Source: Suillus spraguei (taxonomy: Eukaryota; Basidiomycota; Agaricomycetes; Boletales; Suillaceae). From it: a DNA stretch of 64,000 nucleotides. This document shows, piece after piece, positions 26,869 to 38,293 of this stretch. A program made the translations under genes and the position numbers. How positions within the stretch are numbered: position 1 is the stretch's first letter; each line of letters starts with the position of its first letter. The DNA lies in contig JABCPU010000127.1 of assembly GCA_016800925.1 (NCBI GenBank), positions 1-64,000 on the forward strand, in the 5' to 3' direction. The notes under the pieces were generated by a model, which made no database searches, was not told the origin of the DNA, and saw only the letters and a program-made list of their open reading frames with translations.

Positions 26869-29008
26869 GCGAATTTTCAATGCTCCAAGGCACCTTGGGA
26901 CGTAACTTCCAGTTCGATCATCGGACGACAGTACCTTAAGGTCTTATCCCCCATACAGCCAGATAGTACCATTATTCGACCTCTTCCTCCTTGAAAACGA
27001 CGCAGATGCCTTTCTATTCTCGAGTAGCCATTCGGAAAATTCTCGCCGGAGTTGAGTATGGGAGGACAAAGTGATATACGCCTCTCTTGATAACATGGCC
27101 CGGCCCTCCCAGATAAGAGTGCGTTCTGGTCTTCGCTGCATGTGACTTACTCCACGTTGAGGTAACCACCTGAGAATCTGTGAGTAGAAGCCCGTCGTCT
27201 TGCAAACTCCACGCAGGGTCGACGTTGTCCCTTGATTCTCAACGCGTTCTTGATGGTAGCAGCTGTTGTATCAGGGCACTGTCAACTATAAATGGTATTT
27301 GCAGGAGTCCCTTGGGATAAGATTTCGACTGAAGGTGGGTGATATATATGTTTGACAGCACACACAAATCTGACCGCAAAACCAGGCATTGAGCAAAAAC
27401 CTGGATGATATCTGCCAACGGTCGCAGCCATCCATCTATACAGAGTGGAATTTCATGCGGATCCGTCGTTGAAACGTTGGCACGCAAATCAGGGCCTAGG
27501 TCTTGACAAGCGCTCACGTGAAGATTCTCCGTCCCGATGCTCCTTCCACGTATGTCTCATAAACCAGCAAAATGAAAAGTAGTTCCCATTTCCCCCTCCT
27601 CAGCGCTCGTCTCCGAGTGCGACGCGACGCGCGCAAGTACGATTTTTTTCCCGCCCACTCGTCATCTTCACTCTTGTGTGCTTGGGTCGACCTGTATCTC
27701 CTTCAGCCTGGAGGTCTGTGGATGATCGTAATCATTCAACAGGCCCGGCGGGTTACTACACCGAACATGACGTATATGACAGACTATTGGCGGCTACATA
27801 CCAGACTTGAACTTTTACGCAAACGACGAATCTATGCCGTCTCAGAGTCATACATCGTGGCGAATTGATTTGAAGATACAATCGAAGTCTGATCCTCGAT
27901 TTTCAATATATTTTGGTTTGCGATCCCATCTAGTCTCTTCCAAATTGCAATCTGAACTGATCTTCATTTCAGCTCCTGTGCCCCCACGATCGGCCCCATG
28001 GAAGTGCAAGTCTTCCTTTCTCATAAAGTGCGCCTCATTCTCATCAAAATTAACAGATTGAACTAACGTGTTCTCTAGCATTGGTTATCTGGGTCGTGTA
28101 AGTCTTCCCGTCTGCTTCGATTCCGGTTGACTTATTCCTCAACACGCGCCTATAACCTCCACATGCATATGATACCGAGGGCATCATGTACGAGAAGCCT
28201 GGGTGTCTGTGCCACATAGGAACTACGAGATTCTCCTGCAGATGACAATGGTCAACGTCGTCTGGCTACGGGTGAGAAGGTATTGGCGTACAGGTGACTC
28301 ATACTTTCATCGACTCTGTTCATCAAGACCTAGGTCTTTATGACGAGCCCTCTGCAGCACAATGACCATATTGTAGACAACTCTTTGATAGCTGTGAGAA
28401 ATTATGAAGATCAGCTCTGTGCGTGTTGGTGATTGCCCATGGATATTCGTTAGAAGAAATTTCGTCCATTGAAGATCTTTGGGAGACCTTTTCTCATCGT
28501 GTTGACTTTTCGTACGGGACTTGGTTATTCATCTTTATCACAAGCACTCGAAGGGTGCGATTCGCTGTGTCGACAGCTAAATAGTAATCATCCGTTCTGA
28601 TGATGAAGAAAAGATGCTTTCTGGGAGAATCATGTTCTTGACAGCTACGTTGACTGACACCAAACGACGTCAGCTTCTGACAGTGAATGGAGTCAGTTTG
28701 GAATATGATCAAGTTGAAACGGTGTTTTATCAAGTCAGAAGGCTTTTGATTCTTCGGTCCAATTCATTAACCTGAAAGTAAAGGATTCGATTTATGAATC
28801 TATGACTGTGTACTTAAGTACTTGGTATAAGTGCGATAGACACTGGATCAACTTGGGATCGATATGCGATAGCACGACAGTGTGACACATTGCATAAAAT
28901 CCACAACTTCAAATTTGTGACTCAGGAGACTAGACTGGTGTAGACGGGCTGGTCACGAGTCTATCAGGAGACCCTGAAGCTCGGAGGAAATATTTTTGTA
29001 TATGCAAG
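26869..29008. other. decayed accessory region
   Basis: Fragments that once may have coded are visible on the minus strand (PLCIDGWLRPLADIIQVFAQ near 27430; DDYYLAVDTANRTLRVLVIK near 28590), but they are separated by stops and I cannot assign families or join them. No RNA gene seen. Confidence 0.45.
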
Positions 29009-31930
29009 TCAGGTCGAGTCACAAAAATCATTGGAAGAACACACAAGTTGTTCCCCTTCCAATAAGATAGTAAGGCGAGATCGCAGACCCTTCAAACACC
29101 ACCGTCGTTCGAGCCAGAGGAGACTTGAATATACACTTGAGGTTCTCGTCCCATGGTCTTGGAGCTCGCGTGAGATGAGTGGTCTAGTTGTGACGTGCAT
29201 GCATACTTGAGAGCTTCACGAGCTGATCGAAGTCGATCAGCTCCTGAAGCTCAAGGCTTTCATAGCACTTATGATCTCCACGTCTAGTAGTAAATGACCT
29301 TGTATCGTGGGACTCAAACGACAGGGGTCTCGGAAAGATATATGATGAACTTGTGGACTCGACAGGCTCGATGATCTCCATGTCTAGCGAAGGACGACGT
29401 TGGGGACATGCGCAAGTAGAGTGACCCTGGTGCTGTAATACCAAGAATGTAGGAAACATCAAGAAATCCGGCAAGCACTTGAACTGGTTGATCACTTGAA
29501 AAGCTGGAAGTAGAGGTAATTCTGGGATGATGTTGTACTCGTTGATTACTTCCAGTGTATCACAGAATTGTTCAATCGTTACAGCAGGAGTCGACTGCCA
29601 TGCTTGACTATGGGGTGTCTGAAGCCAGTCTTGTCCACTTGGGGATTGCAACTAGTCCCTCCCGCTCTGAGTTTGCAGCCAGTCTCGCCCGTCCAAGGTC
29701 CGCAGCCACTCTTGCCCTCTCTGTCAGCCAATCTCGCGCGCTCTGAGTCTGTAGCCAAATTTGCCCTAAGTCGTTCTCCAACACTCTCGTCCACAGGTGG
29801 TCTGCAGCCAGTCTTGTCCGATGTCGGTCTGCAACCAATCTCGTCCACTCGGGGTCTGCAGCCACTTTCGTCCGATCTGGCTCTACAACCAATCTCGCCC
29901 ACTACGTGTCTGCAGCCAATTCCTCCCCTTTGAAGCCTGTAGCCATTCTCGCCCGCTCGGGTTCTGTAGCCAGTCCCGCCCGCTCTGAGTCTGCAGAAGT
30001 TTCTGTCCATCTAAGGACTGCAGCCAGTCCTTCCCATCGAAGGCCTGCAACCGGTCCCGCCCGCTTGGAACCTGCAGAAAGATTTGCCCGCTCGAGATCT
30101 GGAGCCAGTCTTTCCCGTTTGAGGTCTGGAGCCAATTTTGGTTATCTCGTGTCTGCAGCTGCTGTCGTTCGCACTCGGTCTGGAGCCAGTCTCGCTCAAT
30201 CAGCCACCTTCGCCCGTTCTCTGTCTCCAGCCACTCTCGTCCACTTAAGGTCCCCCAGCCACTCTCGCCCACTTAGGGGTCTCTAGCCAGTGTCTCCCGT
30301 TCCAAGTTTCCAACCGCTCTTGCCCACATCGAGTCCTCGGCAGCTCCTTTAAACTCTGGCCCTGCGCCAACACTCTACCGCCTGAGATATCCAGCCACTC
30401 ACACCCACTCTTGGTGTGCAACCATGTTTCACCTCCCCAGGTCTGCAGCCAGTCGTTCGCTCTATCAGTTTGCAGCCAAGCTTCTCCTGCTCGGGTCTGT
30501 AGCCAGTCTTCCGCGCCTGCAGTCTGCATTGTAAATCTGAACTGCGAACTCCCCGAAGCCATAAAAGACATTTCAGAACTTGCGGTGGCTCTAGGTGCTG
30601 GTCGATGAAAGATAATGATCGTTTCAAGATTTGGGGGTCTTCGGGTTGCATAGCTGGACTATGCATGCTCAATTCTGAAAGTGCATCGAGAAGGCCCATG
30701 CGATCTGGATTGTCTCATCATCAAGCGGAGAGACGAGTAAGCAAGTACGAAATGTGGTGATATGTTGTGTTGTATTTGATAAAGGCTGCAGTTTGAGGGA
30801 TCGGAAAACGTAGTCGCGAACGGACGAGTGAAAGATATTTACTGGGAGACTGTCATCGGTAAGAATATCAATGTCCATGACAGACCGGAGCTGTGCCAAT
30901 GCTGTCTCTACATCCCTTCCCAAGCCAAGGCCAAGAAGGTTCGATATTTGCGAGATCGGCAGAGGGTCCACAAGGGCAGCGACGACAGATAAGTACTGCT
31001 ATGCCCGCATAGGCTCAGCACATGTGGAAAGGGTGCAGTCATATAACCCGTGCAACTCCGTTCCCGGTAGTAACTCACCTGATAGCTCGAGCACGAGCTG
31101 AAGTCTATCACAGGGATCATGGTCTCCATCGTCGATGAACTTCATCATTGTAGACGCCACGATGAAACGTCTGCCTGCTCGGCTCGCCAGTTGCGCAAGT
31201 TGATTCATCGGTGGCTGCAGGTAATCGAGATGGCAACTTCCCAACTCTCTAAAGGGATGCTTCAAGATACAGGTGTCACTGTCAACATCTGCACCGTCTA
31301 ATGAGATGCTAGTAGAAACACTCCCCAGAAGTCTTCACTGGTATTTCGCACACCAACGGGCGCATCTCTTTGATCTGAATGGCTTTGCGAATCTATTTCT
31401 CTGAGCGACTCATGAGCAAAATGTGGATGATGAGAAAATCGGGTTCTTGAAGAGCTTGGCTGGGCAAGTTGACGAGATCGGCAAGCTCGCTTGAAGATAT
31501 GCATTCGTCAAGGGCATCAACAACAAATGCTGAAGGGGGACAATCGCGCAGTCTGAATCGAAGCATCCAGAGAGGCCGGAGAAATAAGGCCTCCATCTGG
31601 TCGCCTCGTACGCTAGGAAAATTTCTAGCAAGCTGGTAGGCAAGCGTTGCAAAAAATATCCAGTCGTGGAGCGTTTTGTGTGCTTCCGCGAGAAAAAGAA
31701 TGTTCATGTGAGGCGCATTTCATGATTCGTCCAATCTGCCACTTTCAAACTTTTCATCCTTTCAGCTACTGTGAACGCGACGGCAGATTTTCCGACGCCT
31801 GCTGTGTCATGAAGTCAAATAAATTTACTCTTCTTTCGGTTGTTGATGTAGTCGAGAAGGTCCACCCGGGTCCCGCTGATAAGGGAAACCCATTCGAGTG
31901 GTATCCGCCTTGCCAGCGCTGATGGCCCGT
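29009..31930 (-). pseudogene. decayed STAND/NACHT (NLR-like) gene with nonapeptide repeats
   Basis: Fungal NLR-like signal-transducing ATPase, decayed, minus strand. From N- to C-terminus: SGTRVDLLDYI, Walker A LHDTAGVGKSAVAF (about 31820-31780), FFSRKHTKRSTTGYFF region, LFLRPL then the Walker B-like AFVVDALDECISS (about 31530-31500), the ASRAGRRFIVASTMMKFIDD block (about 31200-31130), DPLPISQISNLLGLGLGRDV, then PVNIFHSSVRDYVF. After this comes an array of 9-residue repeats (separate entry), and a tail with EQFCDTLEVINEYNIIPELP and WLERRWCLKGLRSRLTILLE. Stops: TGA at 31817-31815 where the paralogue has Trp, and TGA at 31706-31704 where the paralogue has Gly. A T-run near 31650 is one base short. 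The N-terminus before the ATPase is missing or unrecognisable. Paralogue: 60157-64000. Confidence 0.85.
29600..30560 (-). repeat. 27-bp repeat array coding for SGRDWLQTx nonapeptides
   Basis: About 30-35 degenerate copies of a 27-bp unit. On the minus strand it codes for repeats of nine residues with consensus [SD]G[RK]DWLQTx, for example SGRDWLQNP, SGREWLQAS, KGRNWLQTR, NGKDWLQIS. Gly, Trp-Leu-Gln and the basic residue are most constant. Because the unit is a multiple of three and stop-poor, several frames stay open on both strands across hundreds of bases; those are shadows. The array is part of the NACHT pseudogene at 29009-31930. Confidence 0.85.
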
Positions 31931-32117
31931 GGGGCACCGGATCAGTACATGCGAGTTCGTATAAGGTTGTTCGAAAGCGCTCACAAAATGGTCGTGTAGA
32001 TACACTTTTTAGTTAGTTCAGGTCGTCATGCATGATCGATAGGCATCCGTCAAATGCTATCCGACGCAAGACTCTGTCACGGTAGTCACGGTCATCGGTT
32101 CAAGTGCGAGTTAATTA

Positions 32118-32520
32118 GCAAATGCAACCAAATACAAACCAAATACAGCTCTCCTTCGTCGCTCAAGTTCGCGTGAATAATTAACTACTAATTATTCAAA
32201 GGGACTCTTGTATCGCTTTATCATCGTCAATGGGTTCGCGTTGCATGCTTCTTACGTTGGCCCAGGATGCAATGCTCCATCATCAATGATCATATGCCAA
32301 TCCAGAATCTCATCAACAGTGCATTCACGAGACTTGCACATATATGGACCAACTTATCATCAGCCTCCATCACATGCCCTGGGCAAATCTGTATCGGTAC
32401 CTGGATAACATTTGCAAAATTGATATGTGCCGCGTGTACCGTAGCAGAATGCAGCTTCAAATGGGTAGTAAGCTGTTCGGTAGAAGTTTACCTTGCTTTC
32501 GCGGAGAGGCTGTTGGTATT
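32118..32520. repeat. long direct repeat, copy 2
   Basis: Second copy of the repeat at 26470-26868, same orientation, about 5.65 kb away. The minus-strand frame is recognisable (YPFEAAFCYGTRGTYQFCKC, then ACDGG) but two of the cysteines of copy 1 are replaced (TRGTY for TCGRC). The two copies bracket the decayed NACHT gene. Confidence 0.75.
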
Positions 32521-33403
32521 CTTTGTCCTCCTGCTGCAAAACACAAACCACATAGTAAAAGCTCTTGCATGTTTTGACCTTCTCTGCTTATCGGTAAGCT
32601 TCTTTTCCACTTTTTATTGTCGACTTTGACCCATATCCGTCCTCTAAGATTGTCAACTCTCAATTTCAAACCGATCCGATAGTGTTGGCGGATTCTGCCG
32701 TATCCTTGAACTGACTTTGGTTATCGTCATAGGTCTTTGTACATACCCATTTCCAGGTATGTGACCAGTTATTTTACTCTCCATTCGGTCTTGAGTCTAC
32801 AATCACTCGTCATCTAGGGTCGTCCATTATAAGTCAAGGCACCGTTCTCTTCTGACTACCTGATTCGCAGATCTTGTTTTCTCTTTGACAGCGAATCTGC
32901 GACTCCCCCAACAGTGATGATTAACATGCGCACGACTTTCAGGAAGTACAGTACAGTGTTCATCATTATTGGGGAGAGTACTAGTCATTGGTCGCTGGTT
33001 CCACCGCTTCACTCGATGGTGTTCGACCTGGCTGCCATTCATACTCGGAAACTGGGACGCGCGCCCATTCTGACAGCAGAGATGATGAACTGGGCTAATA
33101 CATATGTGGTGCTGCCTAACTTCACACACATTCGCTTCAGTACCCACTTGTTCAAGTTAGCAACTGACTAGTTGTCAAAATTGATAATAGTGTGTTTCCC
33201 GTCACGACCGGCTTATCCTTTTTGTGTTCTTTTCAATTTACGCGAATAAAGCTGTGTCAGTGTATCTATGCTTCAAACAGCATCATCTACATAAAGCACC
33301 GCTAGTTGCAAATTGTCGACTGCGCACCCCTCAGTGGGCCCATCTATCTAAAAGGTAAGGTCTCTATTTTAATAGAGTCTAGTACGACTCCATCTAAACA
33401 CCC
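32521..33403. other. intergenic region
   Basis: No supported gene. Short open frames without coherent composition. Presumed upstream region of the gene at 33404. Confidence 0.45.
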
Positions 33404-33908
33404 ATGGACTCCCAGGAAACTCTCCTCGACTGCGTTTCTGAGCCTGAATCAGAACCCGAACTTGCTGCGCCAGATCCAGTATTCGGTGCAATAACAGTAC
33501 TAGACTTCGACTGTGATGATGCCATGATGACATCGACGGATGTCACAGTGCGTGGAGAGAGTCACATACGATACTCTGTCAAGACCGTCAGGGCTGGTCT
33601 AGTAGGAATGACCCCCAAGACTGTTTTTAGTCAGGGGGAGGGGGTACTGGCGACGATGCAGCGCAGGGTTATCATCCCGGATCTGCTGACGCTAGGCGAT
33701 AAAACCATGAGGCTTTGCAGTTGGCTCAAGACGCCCATATTCTCATTGTTGTACGTTACATTCGATAAGCTTTTGGATACGGGATCTTTTTACAAGGGAT
33801 GATCATCTAGTCTTGGGTCGTTCAGCGAGGGGAGAGATACGTATATCTGGAGGGAAGGCCGGGGTGGTAGAATTGATGTGGGTCCATCACTATCGGCATC
33901 AAATATGA
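33404..33908 (+). CDS. possible DUF6593-like protein
   Basis: Two exons, 33404-33750 and 33797-33908, join in frame and end at TGA 33906-33908. The start MDSQETLLDCVSEPESEPEL is acidic. The body, AITVLDFDCDDAMMTSTDVT, GVLATMQRRVIIPDLLTLGD and KTMRLCSWLK, follows the order I associate with short DUF6593 proteins (an Asn/Asp strand, an ATxxRR strand, PDxxTxGG, MxxxxWL). The similarity is loose and the second exon (DDHLVLGRSARGEIRISGG) does not show the usual YKW core. It could also be an unrelated orphan. No membrane segment or signal peptide. Confidence 0.45.
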
Positions 33909-34375
33909 CCAAATTTGACGATCTTTTAATAGTTGTGCAAAGGAAGCGGCACTAGTACCAGTTCAATCGCCCGCTTCTACCCTTCCAATTACATTGCGAC
34001 GCACAATCACCGAAGGATGACGTGTCATGCCCACTTGATCTTAGGAGCTGAAGCTGATCTCATACGCGAAAAGGTGTTCATATCCTGTGTGATAATTGTA
34101 CAGAGGATGAGGAAGAGGGCTCTGGCGAGGGAGCGGGAAGATCTCCTGGTACTCTGGCCTTTCATGGCTGGTATAGGTTGTGGGTTCCCCGTGGCCTAAC
34201 TGTGCAGAAGATGGGGAGAAGGAGAAAACGAAGGAACGGGACTTGGGACACTCGGTCAAGGACTTATGTTCTCCTACATGGCTGCTCCAGGCAGTGGGTT
34301 CTGATTTGACGTAGTAGTACTCATCAACAAACCTCCGATGAAATCATCCATAAGTGAGTGGCAAACTGTAATAAT
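33909..34375. other. intergenic region
   Basis: Nothing supported between the DUF6593-like gene and the tRNA-like element. Confidence 0.4.
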
Positions 34376-34465
34376 AGGGAAAAAACTTTGTAATTGGCAG
34401 GTTTCGAACCTGCGTGGTCCAAGATACTTGAACAGATTCTGATTCCGTTGTGCTGACAACTTCAG
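34376..34465 (-). repeat. solitary tRNA-Leu-like element (3' half)
   Basis: On the minus strand an anticodon arm with loop ATCAGAA (stem ACGGA/TCTGT), a long variable segment, a perfect T-arm GCAGG-TTCGAAA-CCTGC and a T6 run form the 3' half of a class II tRNA. The acceptor strands do not pair, so it is not a working tRNA. It shares all these parts with the tandem array at 42.1-42.9 kb. Confidence 0.6.
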
Positions 34466-34599
34466 TTGAGGTGATATCAAAGCATGTATTTCATGTGCGA
34501 AACTTCTCGTGTAGTCCAGCTTCAGTCTCGACTATTGCACACTGATTAGCAACTTCTCACGTTCTGCATGAAAATGTGCAGCAAGTTTATTACATGTCA

Positions 34600-34920
34600 A
34601 TGATCTCGGCATTTAGATCTACCTCTGATTGCACACAACCATTTCAACTCCAGGATATTCGCAGCGTATGCAAGTATGGACATTGACGGAGCGCTCAGAA
34701 TGATACCAGAAGGATGAAGATACCAGTCTATTCAGCAGCTATGCGGCCAACCTGGCGTGGCTTCCAAAAGAAAGTCATTATCGAGGTAGATGAGATGATC
34801 TTGACAAATGAAACGCAGGTCTCGGAGCTGAATGAATCAAGGAGCTGCCCGGAGGCTCCTGGGATGAGAAAGGGAAGACTGCAACTTTAGTCAGTATGAG
34901 CAACAACAACATGCAAGAAC
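34600..34920 (-). pseudogene. decayed duplicate of an F-box gene tail
   Basis: The minus strand here resembles the last part of the F-box gene at 35014-36326: FIQLRDLRFICQDHLIYLDN corresponds to FTQLQRLSLSCFDNFFHLDD, and the shared GCGCTCCGTC block follows. It is interrupted by stops and gaps. It lies directly downstream of the intact tail, so it is a tandem partial duplication. Confidence 0.55.
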
Positions 34921-35013
34921 AGACAGTGACAAATGACGTAACTCTAGGATGGTGAGCTCAAATACACAACGCAGCTCCTGTTAAGTACATGCGGCGCAGT
35001 ATTGACACAGCTC

Positions 35014-36326
35014 TCAAAGATCTGAGACGCTTATTATACCAAGATCCACAGTACTGATTGGAACTTGCAGCCAACGTAACTGTGGACTTGGACGGAGCGC
35101 TGTGAATAATGCGCGGAATGTAATGGGAGAAGAGCAAAGTTTCGTTTCCAGAGTGTGAATGTGCGGCCAAGATGACATAGCTTCTACCAGAAGGTCATCG
35201 TCGAGGTGGAAGAAGTTATCGAAACAAGAGAGTGACAGCCTTTGAAGCTGTGTGAAGCAAAGTAGATGTGGAATCACTGTCAAAGAATTGCCCGGGGGCG
35301 CCCTATTTTGGACCTTCTAGATAATGGAGATGTCTTCCAAGGTCTGACATGCTTTGCAGTTGAAAAGCGCGAAAAAGTTGCTCAGCCTTTACCGAAGTTA
35401 AAACATCGAGACTGATCACCAACTCTTTCAACGAGGGAAATTGCAAGTAGTGCAAGATTGTCGTGCTGTACGCAGCACTGTGTAGCTGGAAGGAGAGAGC
35501 TATAACATTAAGGAATTGCGAGAAATCGATGACACCCTGTTCTAATAGCCAAGGAGGAGTGATAGGCGCTTCATTGATCGTCACTGAGCGAAGGGTGGGG
35601 AGGTCGAAAAGGTGCTTCCATGCTGCCCAGTCAAGTGGTGGACAATACAGAGTTATGAGGTTCTTACACAAACGGACACTGTCAGACAGCAGGGACAGCT
35701 CGTCGGCGGTGTTCGTAACAAGGGTTCCGATGCTTAACAGCTCCAAAGCAGCGCAACAGGTCATGACAGGTTGCAGTTCTTTGACGGACAGTATAGAGCA
35801 TTGGCACAGCGTGTGGGGAAGGAATAGATTAAAATATTTAACAGTGGAAAGCTTCCACGTTAATGACTTCAGCCTTGGGAAGAGGCATGTCTCGATAGGG
35901 ATGTCGGAGAGAAGCTCAAGAGCACAATATGATGATGTTTTCAATGCAAATGTGCGAACACGGGTAGAGTGACGCAAAAATTGACGGGCTTCGTGAGCAG
36001 ATAATGGTTCTACGTTTTCTGCCCAATTGTAGCGATACTAAATAGATGTTCGGTCACCCAATGAACAAAAAGAAATGAACACAACACGACTAGTTTTCAC
36101 TCACAGTTCGATTCCCATCAATACGATAAATAAGTGGATGTAGCCTCGTCACACAGCCCAAGAACGGTTCTAAGCCATACACTTCAGCCCACAGGGAATC
36201 CATCGCGGGTTCATAGAAGGCTTTGGACGTCGCTGCAAGCGCAGCAGTGGATTTCCGAGCTGATATTTGATTCACATGTGCGAGTATCTCCCAGAGGATT
36301 TCAGAAACAAGTAGAGCTTGATGCAT
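35014..36326 (-). CDS. F-box protein
   Basis: Probable substrate adaptor of an SCF ubiquitin ligase. Exon 1 (36326-36105) carries the F-box: LLVSEILWEILAHVNQ, then AALAATSKAFYEPAMDSLWA. The intron at 36104-36038 joins IDGNRT to YRYNWAENVEPLSAHEAR in phase 0. The long second exon has the leucine-rich, beta-strand/helix pattern usual for the variable half of mushroom F-box proteins (FPRLKSLTWKLS, LFDLPTLRSVTINEAPI, LQFPSLKELVISLDVL, LLCFTQLQRLSLSC). At about 35305 an AAAA run has one base too many: removing one A replaces the TAG stop by continuous coding (PPGNSLTVIPHLLCF) to the stop at 35014. Without correction the protein would end at 35303. Target unknown. Confidence 0.75.
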
Positions 36327-38089
36327 GATGCACCAAATTTTATAGAAGCACGGAACGTAGTGTAAGCATGGCGACGCAGACGATGACGCAAGACAATGAC
36401 GCAGACACGACTAGCTTGCGCCCTTTGATGATTGGACACCGCCAGACCTATACCCGCGCAGAAGTAAAGTTTAAAAGAGGGCAGGCACGTAGTAAGGACC
36501 GTGATATCGCTGACCGTCACTGCTCTAAAGAAAGAAGCCCCGCAAGCCATCGAGTTATCTGAACGAGAGGGGAGTCGAGTAAGATAAGTTTGAGCAGGCA
36601 GCTAGTGGTTATGCTATCCATGAGTTGAGTCATTGGCTCCCTACCATATTTTTTGACTTATGACATTCGCTCAAGATGCTACGACATTATTGACCTACTC
36701 AAAGCGACCCCGTCGTGATATCAGATTGCGGTGTCGAATCCATGGCATTGTAACGGTTGCTAATCACTCTCAGATTATCTCCCCTCGACCTTGATGATCC
36801 TCTCGAGTGTTCACCTTGCACAAAATTCCTTTCAGATCATCATTCTGGCTGGATCCATGTCCGAGACAGTGCGCACCCACGGGCCATAGTTGATTTCTCG
36901 ACACACAGACACGAATCTGGTCGAGACTGCTTCGCCATGACATCCGGTCAGCTGTTCTTTACATTTGACTTTGCATCGAGGAGATCGTCGAGGGATCGAT
37001 CTGGCGAGGAAACGATACGGCCGTAGCAGTGAAGAAAGCGGGTACACCCATAGCAAAATTCCATCCGCACAAGCGCTCCGTCATATGCGTGAGGTCTTCT
37101 CGTAGCATTTGTCGAGTTTGCTACCATTTGAGGTTACAATCGTTGTTTTCTAAGCTCCGCATGGGAAGAAAATCGTTACGGTACATACTGGTCCTGGCCA
37201 AGAGCTGTTCAGCCGCCCATGGTTGCGACCCTTGGCGCGGCGCTGGTGAGTAACCGAGCTCGCGGAGGATATTTACATCCAAAACTTGCTGATCAGAGTC
37301 TGGCTTGGTCGTCATCCATAAAGGCTTCAGGAGAGACCTGTAACGTGACAGACCCGTCACCAGCAGCAAAACTGGCCATTGCAGATTAATCAGGAAGAGC
37401 GAATATCAATATCTTCCTATAGGTCTTCATATATTCATGTATAGTGACAAGTTCCAGCGATGGCACCATAATAACGATCATCTTAATCCGTCTATGGTCT
37501 GTCTAGGTCCATGACACCCAACAGACTACGCTGGCACTGAAATTGATTATATCCAGCACACCGAGTCACAGCCTCTTAGACTGCTGTACAACCACGAGTT
37601 CTACGCCCATTCTTGATCTTGTGACTGTCCTTATATCGAAACCCCACCGAACGGACTAAGGAACTCTAGGAGACGACGAATCAAAGGGACGCTGTAACGT
37701 TGATTTGCCATCGCTGCACGTTGGCTTTATGTCGAGTTGGGGTAATCTATCTCATGTTGGACAGTACTGTCTAATCTGAAGGGCACCTGCGCCCATATCA
37801 CTGAATTTGCAAATGCCCTAGTATAGGGTGCAAAACTCCCTCCGAAGGTCGGCCCATCGCTCTAGCTTCAACATGAAAATATAAATTCAACGTGGTCGAA
37901 TGCAACAACCTTAGAAACGACACCTCATTTGCAGTGAGTAGCTCTTTTGCGCTACAGTATCAACATATCGTTGAAATCGACATATAGCTCTTCTAATACC
38001 TCCATAGCAACTTTCCCAACCAAACTTTTGTTGGTGGGTAGTTTCTCAGTACCTGCCGCCACCATTAATGTATGGTTATAACAGGTACC
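36327..38089. other. gene-poor region
   Basis: 1.8 kb without a supported gene. Some short open frames (36757-37026 plus; 37121-37369 minus) lack splice support or family resemblance. The last 200 bp form the promoter of the secreted Cys-rich protein; an AATATAAATT element at about 37878 may be its TATA box. Confidence 0.45.
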
Positions 38090-38293
38090 ATGAAGCCTGT
38101 TCAGTTCGTCTACTTCGTCATCCTTCTCGCTATCGCTGGGGTGAACGTAGTTGCCACCGATGACCTCGAAACCTGCCAGGATTTGTGCGGCCAAACCTCT
38201 AGTAGTATTGACTGCCCGGAAGGGTCGGCACCTGCCCTTGTGGGTCAATGCTGGACCTGCTGCACTGACTGCTGCATTGAAGATGATCGATAA
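38090..38293 (+). CDS. small secreted cysteine-rich protein, 67 aa
   Basis: Single exon from ATG 38090 to TAA 38293. An N-terminal signal peptide is evident: MKPVQFVYFVILLAIAGVNV, with likely cleavage after VVA-T (residue about 22). The mature part is acidic and has eight cysteines: ETCQDLCGQTSS, IDCPEG, QCWTCCTDCC, IEDDR. Such mini-proteins are typical of secreted effectors or surface-active factors of mushroom-forming fungi, but no family is recognised. The CC-x-x-CC end is distinctive. Whether an upstream exon exists cannot be excluded; the ATG is preceded by GGTACC. Confidence 0.65.
   Translation: MKPVQFVYFVILLAIAGVNVVATDDLETCQDLCGQTSSSIDCPEGSAPALVGQCWTCCTDCCIEDDR

Noticed and set aside
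29555..30286. Several long plus-strand frames across the repeat array
   Set aside because: They are shadows of a 27-bp stop-poor repeat; the minus strand continues a NACHT protein and a recognisable tail.
34376..34465. Functional tRNA-Leu gene
   Set aside because: T-arm and anticodon arm are good, but no 5' acceptor strand pairs with the 3' strand and the D-arm is not convincing.
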